64,000 nucleotides of DNA from Clostridium disporicum (GCF_001405015.1 NZ_CYZX01000019.1:1-64000), one strand, 5' to 3'; counted from the stretch's first letter, positions 26,599 to 36,427 are shown. Translations and numbers: made by a program. The notes: generated by a model not told the origin, from the sequence alone.

Positions 26599-27411
26599 AT
26601 GGCAAAATACAAAATTGGGCAGCTTTCTAAAACAATGGGCGTTTCTACTCATTCAATAAAACATTATGAAAAATTTAGACTAGTTCATCCTCATAAAGAT
26701 GATACTACAAACTATAGATATTATGACCTATCTCAATATGCAAGAATTATAGAGTGTAGAAAATTTAGAAATATCGGTGTACCTATTAAAGATATTTCAC
26801 TTCTTTTGAATGACTCGAATAATAATGAATTCAATGAAATATTAGAAGATCATATTTCTGACTTAGATTCTCAAATTAAAACTCTCTTACATCAAAAAAA
26901 GCTTGCTGAGACTTTATATAATAAAAGTAAATACTGTGATAAATACCTTAATGAATGGTTTATTGATATTATGCCTTCCATATACTTTTTAAAGCAAAGC
27001 AAAAATACAGATATAATAGAAGATAATCATTCTTTTATTGATGATATAAATCTCATAGATTATGTACCTATAGTTGAATCTATTCTATGTATAAATAAAG
27101 ATAGCTTTATAAATAACAATATAACTTATTCTTGGGGGCTTGGTTTTACAGAAGAAAACTCTTATTTAATAAACAGTACTATAACTAAAAATAACAAGTT
27201 TACTAGAATTGAAAGTAGAAAATGTTTTATAACTTATATAAAAATTCAACTTCCATACATAGCAAATGGCTCACTCATAAATACTATAAAAAATATTTTA
27301 ATCAAATTTCCTATTAAAATTTCCTCTGATATTCTTGCTTTTTCAATAAAAAAGAGTAATGATAATGGAGTTGTATATGAATATCTTAAAATATGTATAC
27401 CTATAAACTAG
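26599..27411 (+). CDS. MerR-family transcriptional regulator
   Basis: 270 residues. The N-terminal winged helix is typical: YKIGQLSKTMGVSTHSIKHYEKFRLVHPHKDDTTNYRYYDLSQYARI, then a coiled-coil around residues 75-115. The C-terminal half of about 150 residues is large for MerR and could bind a small ligand; no Cys metal-binding pattern is seen. AGGAGG lies 9 nt before the ATG. The next gene downstream, a flavin reductase, has a promoter with the long spacer typical of MerR targets, which suggests direct control (inference). Confidence 0.9.
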   Translation: MAKYKIGQLSKTMGVSTHSIKHYEKFRLVHPHKDDTTNYRYYDLSQYARIIECRKFRNIGVPIKDISLLLNDSNNNEFNEILEDHISDLDSQIKTLLHQKKLAETLYNKSKYCDKYLNEWFIDIMPSIYFLKQSKNTDIIEDNHSFIDDINLIDYVPIVESILCINKDSFINNNITYSWGLGFTEENSYLINSTITKNNKFTRIESRKCFITYIKIQLPYIANGSLINTIKNILIKFPIKISSDILAFSIKKSNDNGVVYEYLKICIPIN

Positions 27412-27496
27412 TTATTCTGCTGTATTTAACAAGTTTAGCTAAAACTTAAGTACTATATTCAAGTTTTAATAAAATAATATAAATTTCCCTCGCTTA

Positions 27497-27529
27497 TACT
27501 CTATATCTTTAAAAATATAGAGTATTTTT
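27497..27529 (+). terminator. Intrinsic terminator of the MerR gene
   Basis: A 10-bp stem (27497-27506 with 27515-27524), 8-nt loop, then TTTTTA on the + strand. Confidence 0.8.
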
Positions 27530-27575
27530 ATGTCTTTTTTTATAAAAACTAATGAAATCTATTTTTTATTCTATA

Positions 27576-27606
27576 TTGACTTCAGTACTACACTCATATT
27601 TAAAAT
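27576..27606 (+). promoter_or_regulatory. Promoter with 19-bp spacer, candidate MerR target
   Basis: TTGACT (27576-27581) and TAAAAT (27601-27606) are separated by 19 bp, the over-long spacing that MerR-family activators correct by DNA twisting. It lies about 40 bp before the flavin reductase gene and downstream of the MerR gene's terminator. The spacer shows no strong dyad, so assignment is tentative. Confidence 0.5.
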
Positions 27607-27647
27607 GTGCTTGTTAATTATCAAACAGCAAATGAGGGGGAAAACAC

Positions 27648-29573
27648 ATGAAAAGATCTTTAATTAAAAGACTTTCTGCAGTTGTTGCACTTACTTTAAG
27701 TCTTTCTTTAGTAAGTTGTACAACTAACAATAATGCTAATAACGATAAAAATTTATCTTTTACAGCTGGAACTTACACAGCAACAGGAAAAGGTAATAAT
27801 GGCGACATTAAAATTGAAGTTACTGTAAGCGATTCAAAAATCGAAGATATAAAAGTAACTGAATCTTCAGAAACTCCAGGACTAGGAGATGTTGCTTTAG
27901 ACTCTATGATTGAAAGTATTCTTTCTACTCAAAGCATAGGTGTTGACACAGTAACTGGAGCAACTAACAGTTCTAACGGTTTATTAGAAGCTTTAGAAGC
28001 TTGTTTAACTGAAGCTGGTGGAGATTTAGATTCTTTAAAAGTATCAGTTGAAAAGAACGGTGAAGATGAAGTTATGGAAACTGAAGTTGTAGTTATCGGT
28101 GGGGGTGCTTCTGGTACTGCTGCTGCTCTACAAGCTACTGATGATGGTGGTAAAGTTATATTAGTTGAAATGACAGCTTCTCCAGCAGGTCAAGGAACTA
28201 TGGCTGGTGGAATGTTTGCTACTTCTTCAACTGAGCAAAAAGAAAAAGGTGAATTAGTAGATAATAAATGGGTTTATGATCAATTTATAAATACTAGTAA
28301 CTACACTGCTAACGGTGGATTACTTACAAAAATAATTCAAAATTCTGGTGATACAGTAGATTGGCTAGAAGAAAATGGTTGTGACCTTGTTTTAGCTCAC
28401 CCTGCTACAGGAGGATACTATGAACATAGATCAACTCACCAAGCTGATACTTTACATGGTTATGCTGAAGGTGGAACAGTTGCATTAACTAAGCTTCACA
28501 AATCAATTGAAGAAAAAGGTGGTACAGTATTATACTCTACTAAAGCAACTGAACTTATAATTGAAGACGGTGTTGTTAAGGGTATCATCGCAGAAAAAGC
28601 TGATGGTGGTAAATTAACTATAAATGCTCAATCTGTAATATTAGCTACTGGTGGATTTGGTGGTAACGAAGAAAAAGTTGCTGAAACTTTCGGTGAAGGT
28701 TTTGGTGTTTCAAGAGTTGCAACTAACATCGGTACTGGTATAGAATTAGCTAAATCAGCTGGTGCAGCTGCAAGCTATGAAGATGCAATCACAATGCACT
28801 ATGGAGTTTCTAGAGGTGGTACAAAGTGGAATACAACTTTAAATGCTGCACTTCTTAACCCATACCTACATGTTGATGTAGACGGAAATAGATTTATGAA
28901 CGAAGAAGCTTTCATATTTGAACCAATCAAATCTTCTAACGTAATTAAATCTCTTCCTCAAAGAACTGCTTACGAAATATTTGATAGCACTATGATTGAA
29001 ACAGTTAAAGAAAAAGGATTTGCTGGAATCACTGATGTATTCAGTGGTGAATTAGCTACTGACCCAACAGTATTTATAGAAGTTGGACATCCTGTTAATA
29101 CAGCTGAAAGATATGAAGCTAGTATAACTCCTGAAGATTTAACTGAAGAAATTGAAGCATTAGTTGCTGAAGGAAAAATCATAAAGGCTGAGAGTCCAGA
29201 AGAATTAGCTGAAAAGTTAGGAATGTCTAACTTAGTAGATACAATAAACAGATATAACGAATTATGTGCTGCTGGTGAAGATACAGACCACTTCAAATCA
29301 GCTAAGTACTTAGATAACTTAGAAGGAACTCTATATGCAGTAAAAATAACTCCATCTGTATTCTTAGGAACTCTTGGTGGAATAGATATAAATGCTGACT
29401 GTGAAGTTTTAGATGCTAACGGTAAAGCTATATCTGGTCTTTATGCTGCTGGTTCAGAAACTAACGGTGCATATGGTAATTCTTACGTATACTTCGAAGG
29501 TGGTACTTTAGGTTACGCTTATGGTACTGGTAGAATAGCTGGTTCTTCAGCAGTTAAAAATTTAAGCAAATAA
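27648..29573 (+). CDS. Extracytoplasmic FMN/FAD flavoprotein reductase (fumarate/urocanate-reductase-like)
   Basis: 641-residue lipoprotein: the signal ends LVSC (C24). An FMN-binding domain carries the ApbE flavinylation motif DTVTGAT (T106 would carry FMN). Then comes a FAD domain (GGGASG, 151-156) of the fumarate reductase flavoprotein type. The C-terminal region reads GAYGNSYVYFEGG where fumarate reductases usually have a His and an Arg for substrate (HGxNR), so fumarate is unlikely and the acceptor is unknown. Such lipoproteins use extracellular electron transfer to reduce external compounds. The gene is GC-richer than its neighbours and uses codons of highly expressed genes. Confidence 0.88.
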   Translation: MKRSLIKRLSAVVALTLSLSLVSCTTNNNANNDKNLSFTAGTYTATGKGNNGDIKIEVTVSDSKIEDIKVTESSETPGLGDVALDSMIESILSTQSIGVDTVTGATNSSNGLLEALEACLTEAGGDLDSLKVSVEKNGEDEVMETEVVVIGGGASGTAAALQATDDGGKVILVEMTASPAGQGTMAGGMFATSSTEQKEKGELVDNKWVYDQFINTSNYTANGGLLTKIIQNSGDTVDWLEENGCDLVLAHPATGGYYEHRSTHQADTLHGYAEGGTVALTKLHKSIEEKGGTVLYSTKATELIIEDGVVKGIIAEKADGGKLTINAQSVILATGGFGGNEEKVAETFGEGFGVSRVATNIGTGIELAKSAGAAASYEDAITMHYGVSRGGTKWNTTLNAALLNPYLHVDVDGNRFMNEEAFIFEPIKSSNVIKSLPQRTAYEIFDSTMIETVKEKGFAGITDVFSGELATDPTVFIEVGHPVNTAERYEASITPEDLTEEIEALVAEGKIIKAESPEELAEKLGMSNLVDTINRYNELCAAGEDTDHFKSAKYLDNLEGTLYAVKITPSVFLGTLGGIDINADCEVLDANGKAISGLYAAGSETNGAYGNSYVYFEGGTLGYAYGTGRIAGSSAVKNLSK

Positions 29574-29631
29574 TAATAAATAGCCCCTAAAAAATTTTAA
29601 TATCTTTAACATATTAAAATAATTAAATATA

Positions 29632-29667
29632 AAAAATGGATATCACCAAAAGGTGGTATCCATTTTT
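29632..29667. terminator. Bidirectional intrinsic terminator
   Basis: A 16-bp stem with one G-U (29632-29647 with 29652-29667) and a 4-nt loop, with A- and T-runs in the arms, between convergent flavoprotein genes. Confidence 0.9.
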
Positions 29668-29719
29668 ACTTAGTTCATATTTATCAGTTAAAATTTATCT
29701 GGAATTGTTCCTTACCAAA

Positions 29720-31051
29720 TTATAGTGCTTTTAATGCTACTGAGTTTAGTAAGCTCCATGGCTTGTTGAAGTGTGGTTGGAAGAAGAAATCTGTCATAGC
29801 TAATTCTTCAATAGTCATATTATTTTGAATAACTACTGATAAAGTATTCATAAATTGAGTTAAGTCAATCTTAGATGCTATTTGTCCTCCTAATACTCTT
29901 CTTGTATCTTTATCATAAACAAGCTTAATTAAAGCTTTTTCGTAAGTTGGCATAAATTCTGGTCTGTAGTTATCTTCTAAGATTACTGATGCTACATTAT
30001 AGTTTGTAGTAGCCTTAGCAACACCTTCAGTTAATCCTGTTGATGATATGCATTGATCGTAAATCTTAATTCCTGATGTTCCTTGAGTTCCCATGTACTT
30101 AAGAGTTGGTTCATTAATATTTCTAGCAACTAAAGTACCCATTCTTACTGCATTTGTAGCTAGTGGTATGTATCTTGTATCATTAGCTGGGTTGTATTTA
30201 ACTACACAGCAATCTCCTGCTGCAAATACATCTTCTCTGCTTGTTCTCATGTATTCATCAATGATTATAGCTCCATTTGGTAGAGTTTCTAATTTACCTT
30301 GAACTAATTTAGTGTTTGGTGCAAATCCGATACAAAGAACTACTAAATCTCCTTCATAGCTTCCTTTTTCAGTAACAACTCTTGTTACTTTACCATTTTC
30401 ACCTTCAAACTTTTGAACCTTTTGTCCTAAAGCGAAGTTTACACCTTTAGCTTTAAATTCTGCTTCTGCTAAGTCAGTAAATTCTTTATCTAAATACTTA
30501 GGCATTATTCTATCTTCAGCATCTATTAAAGTTACATTTTTACCTTTCATTTCAAAAGCTTCAACTAATTCAACACCAATGTATCCAGCTCCGATTATAA
30601 CAACATTTTTAGCATCTTCAGCCTTTTCAATTATTGTTAAAGCATGGTCATGGTTTTTACATAAAAGGATATTTTCTAAGTCTCCACCTTCAAATCTTGG
30701 AACTATTGGCCATGATCCTAAAGTAAGAACTAATTTATCATAATTATCTTCAAATTCTTCATTTGTAACTAGGTTTTTAACTTTTACCTTTTTATTATCA
30801 AAATCTATATCTAACACTTCATGTTTCATGTTAGTAATTACGCCTTGTTTAGCTAAATTTTCTGGAGAATTATAGAAAAGATCCTTAGTTTCTTTAATTA
30901 CTCCTCCAACATTTAATGCTATTCCACAAGATAAAAATGATATATTATCATTTTTTTCATATATTGTAATTTCACTTTCTGGGTGAAGTGCTTTTAAATT
31001 AACTACTGCTGCTGTTCCAGCATGTGTACATCCAACAACTACTATTTTCAT
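29720..31051 (-). CDS. NADH oxidase / CoA-disulfide reductase-like flavoprotein
   Basis: 443 residues of the pyridine nucleotide-disulfide oxidoreductase family. It starts with a FAD-binding fold (VVVGCTHAGTAA), has the redox-active C42 in FLSCGIALNVGG, and a second Rossmann motif for NAD(P)H (VVIIGAGYIGVELVEAF). H10 and C42 are the residues used by water-forming NADH oxidase (Nox) and NADH peroxidase; CoA-disulfide reductases share the Cys. A role in oxygen or peroxide tolerance is likely; water-forming Nox is the best guess. AGGAGG lies before the ATG. Codon use suggests good expression. Confidence 0.88.
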   Translation of the reverse strand: MKIVVVGCTHAGTAAVVNLKALHPESEITIYEKNDNISFLSCGIALNVGGVIKETKDLFYNSPENLAKQGVITNMKHEVLDIDFDNKKVKVKNLVTNEEFEDNYDKLVLTLGSWPIVPRFEGGDLENILLCKNHDHALTIIEKAEDAKNVVIIGAGYIGVELVEAFEMKGKNVTLIDAEDRIMPKYLDKEFTDLAEAEFKAKGVNFALGQKVQKFEGENGKVTRVVTEKGSYEGDLVVLCIGFAPNTKLVQGKLETLPNGAIIIDEYMRTSREDVFAAGDCCVVKYNPANDTRYIPLATNAVRMGTLVARNINEPTLKYMGTQGTSGIKIYDQCISSTGLTEGVAKATTNYNVASVILEDNYRPEFMPTYEKALIKLVYDKDTRRVLGGQIASKIDLTQFMNTLSVVIQNNMTIEELAMTDFFFQPHFNKPWSLLNSVALKAL

Positions 31052-31206
31052 TTCATTTCCTCCTGGATATTGTTTATTTTTTAATTAACATTACTTATTA
31101 ATAATTATTATTTATAAGTAAATAATACTCCTATTTCTTATAGAAGTAAATACTTTTTTTATTAAATTCATTCTGTATATTATTCCCTTAATTTATTTTT
31201 TATAAT

Positions 31207-31232
31207 AAAAAAATCAGCCTAAGCTGATTTTC
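31207..31232 (-). terminator. Intrinsic terminator
   Basis: A 9-bp perfect stem (31210-31218 with 31223-31231), 4-nt loop, T-run on the minus strand. It follows the P1 peptidase gene. Confidence 0.85.
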
Positions 31233-31277
31233 TTTCTTTTTAATTAATATGCTTCATAACATACGGCCCTTTGCAAT

Positions 31278-32246
31278 TTACTTATTAAGCTCTTTATAAC
31301 TTACAAATCCATATTCTGAATTAGCAGACTTAATAGCTCTCATTATAGCTTCTTCCATTACTTTAGTAGCTAAAAGACCTGCTACGTTAACATCACATTT
31401 AACCTTTCCTGTAGCCATAGTAAATATAGTATCTCCATCAAACATAGTATGTGCTGGTCTCATAGTTCTACCATAAGCATTATGTGTCATTGATGCAACT
31501 TTATTAGCTTCTGCCTTTGTTAAGTCCGCATTAGTTACAACAACTCCTATAGTAGTGTTTCCATTAAATGCATCCTTTTTAACATCATACATTCCAATCA
31601 TCATCTTTTCAGTATTAGCAAAAGTCTTCATATCTTCATTTAAAGCTCCTGCTATTATTTCTCCATTTTCATAATTAATTACATCACCTAAACAATTAAC
31701 AGAAACTACTGCTCCAATTTTTAAATCGCCGACTTGAACTGCATACATTCCAAGTCCACCTTTCATGGCAAATTGTGGTCCTTTAAACTTCCCTACTACA
31801 GCTCCTGTTCCTGCCCCTATATTACCATTAACATTTTCATTATATTTTTCTGAATCTATGCAAGCTTTTAATCCCATCTCTTTATTAGGTCTACATTTCA
31901 TATCTCCACATATAAGATCAAATATTACTGCCTGACATACTATAGGTACCTTTGTAATACTAACATCATGACCTACATTTCTCTCCTCAAGATACTCCAT
32001 AACACCAGCTGCTGCATCTAATCCAAAGGCACTTCCTCCTGATAAAACTACAGCGTGAGCCTTTTGAACCATTTGAACTGGATCTAGAAGATCAGTTTCT
32101 CTAGTTCCTGGTGCACCACCTCTTACATCTACACCTGCTGAAGCTCCCTCTTCACATATTAATACCGTACATCCAGTTGCTCCTATCTTATCTTCTGCAT
32201 GCCCAATTCTAATTCCATCAATATCTGCAATATTTATTTCCTTCAT
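31278..32246 (-). CDS. P1 (DmpA-like) aminopeptidase family protein
   Basis: 322 residues of peptidase family S58/P1. Landmarks are GATGCTVLICEEGASAGVDVRGGAPGTRETDLL, VLSGGSAFGLDAAAGV, GNIGAGTGAVVGK, and NGNTTIGVVVTNA. In DmpA the nucleophile is exposed by self-cleavage; the Thr pair after N230 here is at the matching place (family knowledge, not proven). Such enzymes release N-terminal residues, including D- or beta-amino acids. AGGTG precedes the ATG. It stands alone between a HAD phosphatase gene and a terminator. Confidence 0.88.
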   Translation of the reverse strand: MKEINIADIDGIRIGHAEDKIGATGCTVLICEEGASAGVDVRGGAPGTRETDLLDPVQMVQKAHAVVLSGGSAFGLDAAAGVMEYLEERNVGHDVSITKVPIVCQAVIFDLICGDMKCRPNKEMGLKACIDSEKYNENVNGNIGAGTGAVVGKFKGPQFAMKGGLGMYAVQVGDLKIGAVVSVNCLGDVINYENGEIIAGALNEDMKTFANTEKMMIGMYDVKKDAFNGNTTIGVVVTNADLTKAEANKVASMTHNAYGRTMRPAHTMFDGDTIFTMATGKVKCDVNVAGLLATKVMEEAIMRAIKSANSEYGFVSYKELNK

Positions 32247-32336
32247 AATACTTTACACCTCATCTCAAAATAACATATATACATATTTTAAATTATGGAA
32301 ATATTATCTTCAACTTATTTGCCTATTTTCATATAT

Positions 32337-32406
32337 AAAAAGCCCTGTTTACATTTCAATTAATATAAAGTAATTACTTTATATTAATATCCTTGCCAAA
32401 CAGAGC
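32337..32406 (-). terminator. Branched terminator containing a 30-bp perfect palindrome
   Basis: Outer arms of 9 bp (32342-32350 with 32398-32406, one G-U on the minus strand) followed by five T residues. Inside is a perfect 30-bp palindrome (32359-32388) able to form its own stem. It ends the HAD phosphatase gene. Confidence 0.7.
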
Positions 32407-32413
32407 AAAATCA

Positions 32414-33253
32414 TTATATTAATCTATATTTTTTAAAGCTATTATATATTCCATCTTCATCATGAGTTCCCGTTATATCACAAGCTATTTCCTTTAAGGC
32501 TTCATTAGCATTCCCCATTGCTATCCCATAATTAACATACTGTAGCATTTCCATATCATTAATTCCATCACCATATGCAAAAGTAGTCTCCTTTGATAAA
32601 CCTAGATGTTCTATTAGATACTCAATAGCCAATGCTTTATGTACGCCAGGTACAGATAACTCTCCACTATTTTCTCCAAACATTGGAACAGTACAATGTA
32701 TAACATTAAACTTGTCCTTAAATTCATCTCTAATTGTTTCTATAGAAGTTTCAGAATCTAAAAACGATATCTTATTTATATCATCTCTAATTAAATCTTC
32801 TCCTTCAATTAAAGCTTCTATAAACTGTCCTATCCCTTTTTCTAACTCTTTATATAGTTTACTATCTTTGTCTACTCCTTCAAAGACTAATTTATTTAAA
32901 GTCTTTTTACAATTCTTACTTGCAAATAAACCTCCATTTGACTCTAAATAGAAATCTATATTATTTTTATCAAAATAATTTACCAAATGTTCAACATCTT
33001 CTCTATTTACCTTTTTATGAAGAATAATTTCATTATTTACTTCAATATACCCACCTGCAGCACCTATAACTCCATCAAAACCTATTTCCATAATTTCATC
33101 ATATATCTCTGCTTTAGAACGACCTGTACATAAAAACACATAATGTCCATTATTTCTAGCTTGTCTCACTGCATCTTTTGCAGATTCAGGTACCACTCCA
33201 TTATCATTAACCAATGTTCCATCTACATCTAAAAAAATTACTTTTTTACTCAT
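32414..33253 (-). CDS. Cof-type HAD-superfamily phosphatase
   Basis: 279 residues with HAD motif I DVDGTLVND, motif II CTGR, and the C-terminal motif GDGINDMEMLQYVNYGIAMGNA. The C2B-type cap lies between. This group hydrolyses sugar phosphates, FMN or pyridoxal phosphate; paralogues are many and the substrate is not readable. AGAGGATA precedes the ATG. Confidence 0.9.
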   Translation of the reverse strand: MSKKVIFLDVDGTLVNDNGVVPESAKDAVRQARNNGHYVFLCTGRSKAEIYDEIMEIGFDGVIGAAGGYIEVNNEIILHKKVNREDVEHLVNYFDKNNIDFYLESNGGLFASKNCKKTLNKLVFEGVDKDSKLYKELEKGIGQFIEALIEGEDLIRDDINKISFLDSETSIETIRDEFKDKFNVIHCTVPMFGENSGELSVPGVHKALAIEYLIEHLGLSKETTFAYGDGINDMEMLQYVNYGIAMGNANEALKEIACDITGTHDEDGIYNSFKKYRLI

Positions 33254-33474
33254 ATAAATATCCTCTTTGTCTTATTATTATGTCTATATTATTACATTAG
33301 ATATATAGTTATAGTTTTCAAATTATGAAAATATTCTCTCTCTAACTTTATAAAAACCATAAGATAAACATCATTATAATATGAACTACAATATTATAAT
33401 TCCTCTTTAATCATTTAATTAAATTCACTTATACTTAACAGCATTTATTACGCTCCTATTATTACCATTTTTTA

Positions 33475-33483
33475 TGTTATAAT
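33475..33483 (+). promoter_or_regulatory. Extended -10 promoter candidate
   Basis: TGTTATAAT is an extended -10 element 41 bp before the YdcF-like gene. No good -35 is seen at 17 bp, which is tolerated by extended -10 promoters. Confidence 0.4.
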
Positions 33484-33523
33484 AGTTATATAAATTTTCA
33501 TTATTCAGTTATAGGAGAAAGCT

Positions 33524-34366
33524 ATGAATATTAATTTTAGATATAGTAAAGATAATCATATTAGTAATATCCACTGTTCAAAGATAAATACTTCTGAGTC
33601 ATTTAATCTCAGTAGTTATATAAATTCTCTAGGTGAATTTTTAGCAACTAGAGATATAGATAATTTATCAGTAGAATCTTTATATAATAAATATAGTATA
33701 TTAAATGTAGATATTTTAGTATTACTTGGCAATGCTATTCCCTACACTATTGGCGTTGCTTATGAAGCCTACAAGAAGGGACTCTGCAATAAAATTTTAG
33801 TTTCTGGTGGCATTGGTCATTCTACCCACTTCTTAATAAGTGCTATTCAAACTAATTTCAAATTTAATGACGTTAAAATCGATAATAATTCCGAAGCTGA
33901 TATTTTCAAAGATATTTTAGTTAACTATTATAATGTTCCTGAAAAAGATATAATAGTAGAAAATCAATCTACCAACTGTGGTGATAATGCTTTAAAATCT
34001 GTTCAATTGCTTGATAAGTTAAAAATAAGCTATAATTCTATATTGCTAATTCAAGATCCAACTATGCAACTTAGAAGCTATGCATCTTTTGCAAAATACT
34101 TAGAAGACAAAGATGTTAAAATTATCAATTATGCTCCATTTATTCCTACTCTAGATAATAATATGCTATTCATTAATAAAGACATAGATGGTATTTGGGA
34201 TATTGATAGGTATTTAAATCTTATAGTAGGCGAAATACCTAGATTAAAAGATAACGAAAAAGGATACGGTCCTAATGGTAAAAACTTCATAGTTCATGTT
34301 GATATTCCAGACTATATAACTGATAATTATAATAAAATTACGTCTTTTATTGATAATTCAAGATAA
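33524..34366 (+). CDS. YdcF/SanA-type DUF218 protein
   Basis: 280 residues. The DUF218 core is visible: VDILVLLGNAIPYTIGVAYEAYKKG, KILVSGGIGHST, NNSEADIFKDILVNYYNVPEKDIIVENQSTNCGDNALKS and ILLIQDPTMQLRS. Members (YdcF, ElyC, SanA) act in cell-envelope metabolism. This form has no membrane helix and is of the soluble YdcF type; a nucleotide-like ligand has been proposed for that subgroup. AGGAG precedes the ATG. Its stop codon overlaps a terminator stem. Confidence 0.85.
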   Translation: MNINFRYSKDNHISNIHCSKINTSESFNLSSYINSLGEFLATRDIDNLSVESLYNKYSILNVDILVLLGNAIPYTIGVAYEAYKKGLCNKILVSGGIGHSTHFLISAIQTNFKFNDVKIDNNSEADIFKDILVNYYNVPEKDIIVENQSTNCGDNALKSVQLLDKLKISYNSILLIQDPTMQLRSYASFAKYLEDKDVKIINYAPFIPTLDNNMLFINKDIDGIWDIDRYLNLIVGEIPRLKDNEKGYGPNGKNFIVHVDIPDYITDNYNKITSFIDNSR

Positions 34367-34395
34367 AAGGAGTTGCTAAAAAAAGCAACTCCTTT
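34366..34395. terminator. Bidirectional intrinsic terminator
   Basis: A 12-bp perfect stem (34366-34377 with 34384-34395) and a 6-nt loop between convergent genes. Confidence 0.9.
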
Positions 34396-34400
34396 ATATA

Positions 34401-34892
34401 TTACATTAATACCGATGATATTAAATTCCATACTACTGCAATAAAAGCTACTAACCCTGCTACCTTTAATAAATCTACAGCTTCAATCTTAACTATTTGA
34501 AGTACTGAATCCTTGCTTTGTAATATCCTACTCTTCCTTCCAACTCTTTTAGCCTTAATCTCAAAGCTTAAAAAACCATACATTCTAACTATTAAAGCTA
34601 TAGCTATTATAATAGTTCCCCAAATATGACAATTCTCTTCATCAGCAAAATTACCACCAAATAAATATAAAATTACACCTAATGCTATTACTAAAACTGC
34701 TTGTATATTAGCTATAAGTCCACTATTTATAAATCTCCATGTAACAAATCTTTTCATAAGTGTTTTTTTCTTTTCTTCTTTTAGTTCTTTTTCATAGCAG
34801 TTATAATGGTAAGGTTTACCATTCAAAATAACTAAATCCTCTTTCTCCTCAATAACTTCTAAACATTTTTCACAATATACTTGTCGGTTCAT
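34401..34892 (-). CDS. Zinc-ribbon/LIM-like membrane protein
   Basis: 163 residues from the ATG that follows GGAGG. The N-terminus has CEKC and, about 20 residues later, HYNC, a treble-clef or LIM-like zinc site (C-x2-C...H-x2-C). A basic linker and three to four helices follow. Function unknown; the zinc ribbon faces the cytoplasm if the basic linker follows the positive-inside rule. Only 4 bp separate its stop from the shared terminator. Confidence 0.7.
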   Translation of the reverse strand: MNRQVYCEKCLEVIEEKEDLVILNGKPYHYNCYEKELKEEKKKTLMKRFVTWRFINSGLIANIQAVLVIALGVILYLFGGNFADEENCHIWGTIIIAIALIVRMYGFLSFEIKAKRVGRKSRILQSKDSVLQIVKIEAVDLLKVAGLVAFIAVVWNLISSVLM

Positions 34893-35166
34893 TCTAAAAC
34901 CTCCATAATAATTTTTTCCCACCCACTAATATATTATGCTGTATTTTCTTTAAATCTACATAGTCAAAACGGCTTAACAATGCTATTTTTAACAGTTTTT
35001 CACTTTAAATTACAAACCTCTTTAAAAATTATATCTAATCAATCCTCTAAGTATAAATATTTTAATAACTTGGATTGAAATTTAGTAAATTTTTTATTTT
35101 ATTTACTTTTAAGTTATAATATTATCGTACTTGTCAATAATTTCAAATAGAACACGGAGGTATTTT

Positions 35167-36318
35167 ATGATTGGCATAAGTTATATTTATTTTTTAATTT
35201 TAGCTTTAATAATTTGGATTATATATAGAGTTATTGTTTGTAAGAAATCATTTAAAGTTAATATATTTAGAGAAGTATTTATTAATCTTTTCTTTCTTTA
35301 TTTCCTTATTGTAATTTATCTTACATTCTTTAAATATGGTATGCTTCACCTTGATTTACATATGAGAAGTTATGCTAACTTAATCCCACTAATTGAGACT
35401 ATTAAGATGTTTAAAGATAATTTCATGGGACTTGGTAATTCGCTTTATAATGTTTTAGGTAATATATTACTTTTTGTTCCTTTGGGCTTCGGAATCCCTT
35501 TATTCTTTAAAAATCATAATAGATTAAGAAAAGTAGCTTTTTATGGTTTTGTAGCATCATTTTCAATTGAATTACTTCAATATTTAACTTGTACTAATTT
35601 CACTGATATAGATGATATAATTTTTAATACCTTAGGAGCTATAATTGGATTTGTTATTTTTAATATCTTTATATTAATTATTGAAAGAACTAAACTTATC
35701 AACTTAGTAGAAAAATTACAGGTTAATTACAAAGGCAGTTTAATAACCCTTAGTTCAAAATTCTTATTACCTATAACTATAACTACAATTGCTGTTTTCT
35801 TTGGAATACTTTATAGCTTTACTGTTTCTGGTAATCAATCTGATGAAGATATTGCAGAAGCTGTATTTACGTATAGTACTGGAAATGAATACGTAGAATC
35901 TGCTCAATTCTTTAATCATAAATTATTCTTACAAGATAATGCTGATTATTTTGAACTTAAAATAGCTGATGAAGTTTTACAAAATCGCTATGTACAAGGT
36001 TTTTCTACTCAAGTTCAATGGGATGGTAATGACTATGGATATTCAATTGCCCTTATAAATGATGATAGTAAAATCGGTGTAATTGTATTTGGTAAAAATA
36101 ACGATGCTAAAACTATCACTATAAACTTTGCTGGTGATGTATATTCTCAATTTATCTTTGAAGATGAATACTTTATAACAACATTTCCAATACTAAAGGA
36201 ACTACCTGAAAATACAACAATATATGATATTTACTCTACAGGTGAATCTAATGATTTAAAAGTATATTTTAATGAAAGTGACGGCACTACCTGTAGACAC
36301 ATGAAATATCTCAAATAA
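35167..36318 (+). CDS. VanZ-family membrane protein with C-terminal extracellular domain
   Basis: 383 residues from the ATG after GGAGG. The VanZ domain spans the first 180 residues: NLIPLIETIKMF, NVLGNILLFVPLGFGIPLFF, and SIELLQYLTCTNFTDIDDIIFNTLGAIIGF. A further helix (about 205-225) is followed by about 150 soluble residues of unknown type. VanZ proteins confer low-level teicoplanin resistance in some enterococci, but most clostridial members are uncharacterized envelope proteins. A VanRSHAX cluster is absent, so resistance should not be inferred. Confidence 0.85.
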   Translation: MIGISYIYFLILALIIWIIYRVIVCKKSFKVNIFREVFINLFFLYFLIVIYLTFFKYGMLHLDLHMRSYANLIPLIETIKMFKDNFMGLGNSLYNVLGNILLFVPLGFGIPLFFKNHNRLRKVAFYGFVASFSIELLQYLTCTNFTDIDDIIFNTLGAIIGFVIFNIFILIIERTKLINLVEKLQVNYKGSLITLSSKFLLPITITTIAVFFGILYSFTVSGNQSDEDIAEAVFTYSTGNEYVESAQFFNHKLFLQDNADYFELKIADEVLQNRYVQGFSTQVQWDGNDYGYSIALINDDSKIGVIVFGKNNDAKTITINFAGDVYSQFIFEDEYFITTFPILKELPENTTIYDIYSTGESNDLKVYFNESDGTTCRHMKYLK

Positions 36319-36427
36319 TTTTTGTAAAAATAATAAGGCAATATATATAATATTACTTTATCTCTTATAAATTACTAGTATATCTCTTTTTATAGATTTC
36401 TTTATAATTACTTTAAAATTTCTCATA

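Noticed and set aside
35167..36318. VanZ gene as a sign of glycopeptide resistance
   Set aside because: No VanA/H/X or D-Ala-D-Lac genes are nearby. Most VanZ-domain proteins are not resistance genes.
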